From positions 1 through 9,488 of the forward strand of contig JAOAFH010000107.1 of NCBI GenBank assembly GCA_026416355.1: 9,488 nt of DNA, read 5' to 3'. Shown piece by piece: positions 5,576 to 9,488 of this stretch. The DNA is from Clostridiales bacterium. GTDB taxonomy: Bacteria > Bacillota > Clostridia > Clostridiales > Caloramatoraceae. Under the pieces are notes generated by a model, which had not been told where the DNA came from, made no database searches, and saw only the letters and a program-made list of their open reading frames with translations. How positions within the stretch are numbered: position 1 is the first letter of the stretch; each line of letters opens with the position of its first letter. Made by a program: the position numbers and the translations under genes.

Positions 5576-6388
5576 TTACTTTATGAAATTTATAAACTCT
5601 GGAAACCTCTTTGCCCAGTGTATTTCACTGTGGGTTGCACCTTCGTCTATTATAAGCTTTATATTCTCTTTATCCATAAACTCACAAAGCGTTTCATATA
5701 TTCTTATTGTTCCATTTATATAATAGTCTTTAAAATTAGGATCATCATCGTTGCTTGTCTCTTCTGTTCCAATGTCTAGGTAAACCTTCATATTTTCTAT
5801 TTGTCCTTGTTCCCTTAAAAATTCTAAAAGTTCACCCTCCTTAAACCAAGCTGCTGTTGAAAAAGCACCTACTTTTGAGAATATATCTTGATATTTAAAT
5901 CCTATATATAATGAAATAAACCCACCCATAGAACTTCCTGCAACAATTGTATTTTCTCTATCCTTTTGTGTTCTAAAGTTTTCATCTATATATGGCTTAA
6001 GGGTGTTTACTATAAAGTCGGCATACTCTTTTCCTTCTCCACCTGCACCTTTTTCTATTCCCCTATTTAAAAGGTCGTCTATTTCTTCATTTCTCCATGG
6101 TGAATATTCATCTAGCCTTTTAAATCCTTCTTGATTATTATCTATTCCAACTACAATAAACCCATCAATTATGCCATCTTTTTGCATTCTATCAAGTGTT
6201 TCTTTAACTTCCCAAGAATGTCCTGAATATGATAGTGAGTTGTCAAATAGGTTTTGGCCATCATGCATATATATAACAGGATATCTCTTTTCAATATTTT
6301 CATAGTAATCAAGCGGAAGTAGTACTCTTATGTTTCGGTTTCTATTAAGTTCCTTCATGTATATTTCTTCAATTATTAGCCTCTCCAT
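5576..6388 (-). CDS. Cytosolic esterase-fold hydrolase (PF00756 family)
   Basis: A 270-residue alpha/beta hydrolase of the esterase-D/antigen-85/Fes-like group (PF00756). HDGQNLFD (42-49) and the nucleophile elbow GSSMGG (151-156, Ser153) are clear. His253 in ATHSEIHWAKRFPEF fits the catalytic histidine, and D205 or an acidic residue after it (E209, E210) is a candidate acid. There is no signal peptide or membrane segment, so it acts inside the cell. The start is 12 bp after the GH13 stop codon, with GGGGTGA as ribosome binding site, so translation is probably coupled; M11 is a less likely start. The operon context suggests a role with imported sugars, for example removing acyl groups from oligosaccharides, but the substrate is unknown. 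Siderophore or aryl esterase activity is possible from the family alone. Confidence 0.88.
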   Translation of the reverse strand: MERLIIEEIYMKELNRNRNIRVLLPLDYYENIEKRYPVIYMHDGQNLFDNSLSYSGHSWEVKETLDRMQKDGIIDGFIVVGIDNNQEGFKRLDEYSPWRNEEIDDLLNRGIEKGAGGEGKEYADFIVNTLKPYIDENFRTQKDRENTIVAGSSMGGFISLYIGFKYQDIFSKVGAFSTAAWFKEGELLEFLREQGQIENMKVYLDIGTEETSNDDDPNFKDYYINGTIRIYETLCEFMDKENIKLIIDEGATHSEIHWAKRFPEFINFIK

Positions 6389-6400
6389 ACATTCACCCCA

Positions 6401-8083
6401 TTACTTTATCTTTAATACAATCTTTTCATATGGTTTAAGCTCTATTTTTCCATCTACCCTAACCATTTTATCTTTAAATATATCCTTATATTCTCCATTT
6501 ATGTCTAAATCAAGTTCTTGTTTTTTATTAGACATATTAAATGCACATATTATTTCTTCATCTTCTGTATATCTATTGTACGCATATACATTTTCTGAAA
6601 CAAATACTTTTTTATAGTCTCCTTCTTGTAGTGCCCTTGATGATTTTCTTATTCTAGACATATTTTTATAGAATTCAAATAGTTCTTTATCTATGTTATC
6701 AAAATCCATAGTAATTCTACAATGTGGATCATTTGCCCCCGATAGTCCTGCCTCATCACCATAGAACACCATTGGAACCCCCATTGATGTAAACATATAG
6801 AATACTGCTGATTTTAGTTTTTCTTTATCGTTGTCTGATTCATATAAAAATCTTGCTGTGTCGTGGCTATCTATTAGGTTTAGTAGATTGTGTCTTATGT
6901 CCCTTCTGTATCTTGCAAATAGGTTTTGAATAAATATGTCTAGCTCCTCTAATGTTGCTGTATTTTTTGCAAATACCTCAAGTGCAATATGCATAAATGG
7001 ATAGTTCATTGTGGAGTCGTATTGGTCTCCCCTTAAGTAGCTCTCTGCTCCATCCCAAACCTCTCCTATTATTATTGCATCTTCCTTTGCTTTTTTAACT
7101 GTTTCTCTAAATTCTCTCCAGAATTTGTGGTCAATTTCATTTGCAACATCTAGTCTCCATCCATCTATATCAAATTCCTCTATCCAATACTTTGCAACCT
7201 CTAAAAGATATTTTTTAACTTCTTTATTTGTTGTATTTAGCTTTGGCATATTTCTTGAGTGGCCAAACATCTCGTAGCTTCCATCTTCTTTAAAGAAATA
7301 CCAATCATAGTATTTTGATTTTTTGCCCTTCTTTATTGCGTCCTTAAATGCAAAAAATTCATCACTAGTATGGTTAAATACTGCGTCTAGTATAACCCTT
7401 ATGCCTTTTTCATGGCACTTTTGTACAAACTCTCTAAATACACTCTTGTCCCCAAATGATTTATCTATGTTATGATAATCTATTGTGTCATATTTATGGC
7501 AGCTTGGTGATTCAAAAATAGGGGTTAGGTATATGGCATTTATGCCAAGCTCCTCAATATAATCAAGCTTGTTTATAATCCCTTTAATGTTTCCTCCAAA
7601 CATTCTTTTGTTTGTTGGCTCATCAAACCATGCTTTATCTAACTCTTCTTTGTTAAATCTATCTACGAATATTTGATAGAATATTGATTGTCTCCACCAA
7701 TCATGCGCCTTGTATAGGTCTCCTTTACATATATATGAAAATATAAAGTATCTGTTTCTATCCTCTGGCGGAGTTTTAAAGAATCTACCTTGTGCATAAT
7801 ATATAGTTTCCTCTTTATCTTCAAGCTTAAAGTAGTAGCAAATTCTATTAAACTCTGGTGATATTGCTACTTCATAATAGTCAAATAAATCATCTGTAAA
7901 AACCTTGTTCATAGGGATTTCAAACATTGTTACTATTCTTACTGGTTCATATCTGTCCCCATACATAAGTGTAACCTTTTCAATATCATCTTTCTTTGTT
8001 CTAAGCTTAATACATAGTGTTTTTTCATCAAGTGGATAAGCATAGGTGCTATCACTTTCATGGTAAATTGCTTGTTTTAACAT
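6401..8083 (-). CDS. Neopullulanase/cyclomaltodextrinase/maltogenic amylase (GH13_20)
   Basis: A 560-residue cytosolic alpha-glucan hydrolase acting on maltodextrins, cyclodextrins or pullulan. The N-terminal ~105 residues look like the CBM34 domain of this subfamily, which forms the dimer interface. The barrel carries DAVFNH (233-238), GWRLDVANE (nucleophile D312), GEVWD (acid/base E341) and NLIDSHDT (D408). The MPKLN signature (279-283) and VANE after the nucleophile are GH13_20 fingerprints. A C-terminal beta domain follows from about 480. There is no signal peptide, so it degrades imported sugar. Start choice: reading from a TTG at 8098 adds five residues that are really the GGAGGG ribosome binding site (8096-8091); the ATG at 8083, 7 nt after it, is the true start. 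The gene lies 52 bp after the regulator and is followed 12 bp later by the esterase. Confidence 0.95.
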   Translation of the reverse strand: MLKQAIYHESDSTYAYPLDEKTLCIKLRTKKDDIEKVTLMYGDRYEPVRIVTMFEIPMNKVFTDDLFDYYEVAISPEFNRICYYFKLEDKEETIYYAQGRFFKTPPEDRNRYFIFSYICKGDLYKAHDWWRQSIFYQIFVDRFNKEELDKAWFDEPTNKRMFGGNIKGIINKLDYIEELGINAIYLTPIFESPSCHKYDTIDYHNIDKSFGDKSVFREFVQKCHEKGIRVILDAVFNHTSDEFFAFKDAIKKGKKSKYYDWYFFKEDGSYEMFGHSRNMPKLNTTNKEVKKYLLEVAKYWIEEFDIDGWRLDVANEIDHKFWREFRETVKKAKEDAIIIGEVWDGAESYLRGDQYDSTMNYPFMHIALEVFAKNTATLEELDIFIQNLFARYRRDIRHNLLNLIDSHDTARFLYESDNDKEKLKSAVFYMFTSMGVPMVFYGDEAGLSGANDPHCRITMDFDNIDKELFEFYKNMSRIRKSSRALQEGDYKKVFVSENVYAYNRYTEDEEIICAFNMSNKKQELDLDINGEYKDIFKDKMVRVDGKIELKPYEKIVLKIK

Positions 8084-8100
8084 ACATATTCCCTCCAATT

Positions 8101-8116
8101 ACTTAATCGTTTAAGT
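8101..8116. promoter_or_regulatory. Candidate LacI-family operator upstream of the GH13 gene
   Basis: ACTTAATCGTTTAAGT is a 16-bp palindrome centred on CpG (8108/8109), with only the T/T pair beside the centre not complementary. It lies 5 bp upstream of the GH13 ribosome binding site and shares AATCGTTT with the site at 5393-5406. The central CpG fits the regulator encoded next door. Bound here, a repressor could block polymerase reading from the regulator gene. Confidence 0.6.
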
Positions 8117-8128
8117 TAACTAATTTAT

Positions 8129-8146
8129 AGGCAGATTAATCTGCCT
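8129..8146. repeat. 18-bp perfect palindrome overlapping the regulator stop codon
   Basis: AGGCAGATTAATCTGCCT is perfectly self-complementary with no loop, centred at 8137/8138, and contains the stop codon of the regulator gene (8136-8138). It is followed on the minus strand by TATAAATTAG and no T-run. It may be a second operator or an intergenic mRNA hairpin. TATAAA (8129 to 8124 on the minus strand) could be a -10 box, but the -35 region is poor. Confidence 0.6.
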
Positions 8147-9047
8147 TAATGATTGTATATTGTGTATTTTTGAAATCCCTATCAATGTATCTAAGTAAAA
8201 GGTCTGATATTAGTTTTGCCTTTTCCTTTATATTTATAGATATTTTATTTATATCATCTTTTAAAAGATACTCTTGGTCGTTTATACATATAACAGATAT
8301 TTTTTTAGAATCTAAACACTTATTTAAAAGTATTCCAAGCTCCTCTGATACAACTATAAAGTGCTTATCTTTATTTTCTTTAACTATATTTTCTATCTTT
8401 TCAATTGAATCAACAAAGTATATGTTTTTGTCTTTGTAATCCTCTAATACCTTGTCCATCAAATCTCTACTATTAAACCTTGGTATTAAAATTACAGCAT
8501 CATTTATGTCAACACCGCTATTTTCGGCTAACTTTTTTGCATATTCAATGTAGTCAACAACTACCTTGTGGAACAATATGTCGTCTAAGAATGTGTCTAT
8601 TAATAGTATTGGTACTGTAAACTTTATTGATATGTTGTAAAATATACTTTTATCAACATTTACAACAAGTACACCCTCTAAATCCCTTTGCTTTATTATG
8701 TCTAAATTTGGTTCGTCTAAATCTATATTTGATGATAACACATGATATCCTTTATTCGCAAGATATTCTTCTATATTTTCAAGTAGTTTATAATAATGGT
8801 TTGTCATTATAGGTAGTTTATTTTGTTTGCTCTTTACAATCAAAACTCCCACAAGGCCAGATTTTCTCATAACAAGTGACCTTGCAGCAAGGTTTGGAAC
8901 ATAATTTAGCTTATTTGCAACCTGAATTATCTTATCCTTTGTTTCCTCGGAAATACTCTGTTTTGAATTTCCATTTAATACATAGGATACAGTTGCAACA
9001 GAAACCCCTACTTCCTTTGCTATATCCTTTAAAGTAACCTTTCTCAT
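8136..9047 (-). CDS. LacI-family transcriptional regulator of the maltodextrin genes
   Basis: A 303-residue DNA-binding regulator. The N-terminal helix-turn-helix TLKDIAKEVGVSVATVSYVLN (5-25) is a textbook LacI motif, and the hinge NLAARSLVMRKSG (52-64) has the leucine (L58) that family members insert at a central CpG of the operator. The effector domain (about 65-303) is divergent and short: most relatives are 330-340 residues and keep a C-terminal R.STAPP-like motif not seen here. VPILLIDTFLDD (145-156) and a following VVVDYIEYAKKLAE match the ligand-domain core. The ligand is probably a maltooligosaccharide, by context. GGAGGG precedes the ATG by about 5 nt. It is the first gene of an operon with the GH13 enzyme and esterase. 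Candidate sites are at 8101-8116, 5391-5412 and possibly 9073-9083. Confidence 0.93.
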   Translation of the reverse strand: MRKVTLKDIAKEVGVSVATVSYVLNGNSKQSISEETKDKIIQVANKLNYVPNLAARSLVMRKSGLVGVLIVKSKQNKLPIMTNHYYKLLENIEEYLANKGYHVLSSNIDLDEPNLDIIKQRDLEGVLVVNVDKSIFYNISIKFTVPILLIDTFLDDILFHKVVVDYIEYAKKLAENSGVDINDAVILIPRFNSRDLMDKVLEDYKDKNIYFVDSIEKIENIVKENKDKHFIVVSEELGILLNKCLDSKKISVICINDQEYLLKDDINKISINIKEKAKLISDLLLRYIDRDFKNTQYTIIKAD

Positions 9048-9072
9048 ATATTCCCTCCATATAAAAATAAGA

Positions 9073-9083
9073 CTTTCGAAAAC
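9073..9083. promoter_or_regulatory. Possible autoregulatory operator of the LacI-family gene
   Basis: CTTTCGAAAAC holds the perfect palindrome TTTCGAAA (9074-9081) centred on CpG. It lies between the predicted transcription start (about 9096) and the ATG of the regulator. The core differs from the AATCGTTT sites, so assignment to the same protein is uncertain. Confidence 0.3.
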
Positions 9084-9102
9084 AACTCATGTAATAACTT
9101 AT

Positions 9103-9130
9103 ATTATACTCCTAATAATAGAGCAAACAA
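9103..9130 (-). promoter_or_regulatory. Promoter of the regulator-amylase-esterase operon
   Basis: On the minus strand a perfect -10 TATAAT (9108 to 9103) is preceded, at 16 bp, by a weak -35 TTGTTT (9130 to 9125). The predicted start near 9096 gives a leader of about 50 nt. The weak -35 is usual for a regulator gene. Confidence 0.5.
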
Positions 9131-9232
9131 TTAAATATTTATTAACTTTTCTATATAAAAAACATCAAAGTATAAACACTTATTTTTAAATGTTATAAGC
9201 TACAAAACAATTATAAAGTGTACTTATATGAA
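9131..9232. other. AT-rich intergenic DNA with no recognised feature
   Basis: This lies between the regulator promoter and the inverted-repeat element. No open reading frame with a ribosome binding site, no strong hairpin and no RNA gene could be recognised on either strand. The 360-bp gene-free gap 9048-9407 is otherwise taken up by the promoter, the operator candidate and the 128-bp element. Confidence 0.5.
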
Positions 9233-9236
9233 TATT

Positions 9237-9364
9237 AGAACCTCTTAGATTTTCTGCTTTAAAAATTCTGTAACTCTAAGCATTGATGCCTAAAGCAGCG
9301 TCGCCTCTTTAAAAGAGGCTGACGCAGGTAAGAATTTTTAAACAAAGAAAATCATAGAGGTTCT
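9237..9364. mobile_element. 128-bp inverted-repeat element (MITE-like or structured RNA)
   Basis: The ends are long inverted repeats: 9237-9269 (starts AGAACCTCTTAG) against 9331-9364 (ends ATAGAGGTTCT), about 29 of 34 aligned positions matching. The element is flanked on both sides by TATT (9233-9236 and 9365-9368), as a 4-bp target duplication would be. Between the arms is a second hairpin, GCGTC-GCCTCTT (9298-9309) with AAGAGGC-T-GACGC (9313-9325), one bulged base. It lies 43 bp after the permease stop codon. No T-run follows in either direction, so a plain terminator is unlikely. A non-autonomous transposable element or a folded intercistronic RNA both fit; no transposase is present here. 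Confidence 0.55.
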
Positions 9365-9407
9365 TATTGTTCATTACTTATTTGTATTTAATTTAACTGT
9401 AACTTCA

Positions 9408-9488
9408 TTAGCTCTTTACTGCACCTGATGATAATCCTTCTACAACGTATTTTTGAGTTATAACAAATAGTATAACTATTGGAATAGC
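9408..9488 (-). CDS. malG: MalG-type sugar ABC transporter permease (C-terminal end, partial)
   Basis: Only the last 26 codons and the TAA stop are in the window; the gene continues past the right edge. The reading frame gives AIPIVILFVITQKYVVEGLS followed by SGAVKS. The sequence QKYVVEGLSSGAVK is the highly conserved C-terminus of MalG-like permeases of carbohydrate ABC importers, where the last membrane helix ends and the tail reaches the ATPase subunits. Orientation and context make it the inner-membrane partner of the binding protein at 4096-5358. Whether malF and another binding protein lie further upstream cannot be seen. Confidence 0.88.
   Translation of the reverse strand, partial: AIPIVILFVITQKYVVEGLSSGAVKS

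Noticed and set aside
8084..8098. GH13 start at a TTG (8098), adding five residues
   Set aside because: The added codons are the ribosome binding site itself (GGAGGG), and an ATG stands 7 nt after it at 8083.
9237..9364. Rho-independent terminator of the permease operon
   Set aside because: Neither the long arms nor the inner hairpin is followed by a T-run on the minus strand, and the size is far beyond a normal terminator.

Overview
This is a low-GC window in which every recognisable protein gene lies on the minus strand. The organism looks like a clostridial Firmicute, possibly a thermophile of the Caloramator/Thermobrachium type. The grounds are AT-rich codon use, strong GGAGG-type ribosome binding sites, an ECF-transporter S component, and a 30-nt CRISPR repeat whose crRNA-sense strand ends in ATTGAAAC, as in clostridial type I-B systems. 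The genus is an inference.

Layout from left to right. (1) 1-247 is the leader-proximal end of a CRISPR array: four identical repeats, three complete spacers and one cut spacer. (2) 248-392 is its leader. It carries a perfect-consensus sigma-A promoter (TTGACA, 17 bp, TATAAT) on the minus strand, firing into the array, and a 12-bp inverted repeat built on GTCGAC. (3) 433-1815 is a P-loop ATPase with a DUF234/PD-(D/E)XK-like C-terminus. It has its own terminator, and its promoter sits inside a near-perfect 39-bp palindrome. (4) 1879-3193 is a two-gene unit of methylglyoxal synthase (mgsA) and a P1/S58-family, NylC-like self-cleaving hydrolase. (5) 3292-3879 is a membrane S component of an ECF vitamin transporter, with a recognisable promoter and a structured 5' UTR, flanked by two hairpins with related stems. 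(6) 4096-9488 is a maltodextrin region.

The maltodextrin region reads, in transcription order from the right: the last 26 codons of a MalG-type permease; a 128-bp element with long inverted repeats; a LacI-family regulator; a cytoplasmic GH13_20 (neopullulanase/cyclomaltodextrinase) enzyme; an esterase-fold hydrolase starting 12 bp after it; two tandem hairpins, the second a good terminator; and a maltodextrin-type lipoprotein binding protein transcribed separately. The binding protein and permease would import maltodextrins, the GH13 enzyme would cut them in the cytosol, and the LacI-family protein would control the system. Pseudo-palindromes sharing the core AATCGTTT lie just upstream of both the GH13 gene and the binding-protein gene and are the best operator candidates.

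The least explained structures are the 128-bp inverted-repeat element flanked by TATT (MITE or structured RNA), the palindrome over the ATPase promoter, the GTCGAC dyad in the CRISPR leader, and the paired hairpins around the ECF gene. No cas gene, rRNA, tRNA or transposase gene was seen.
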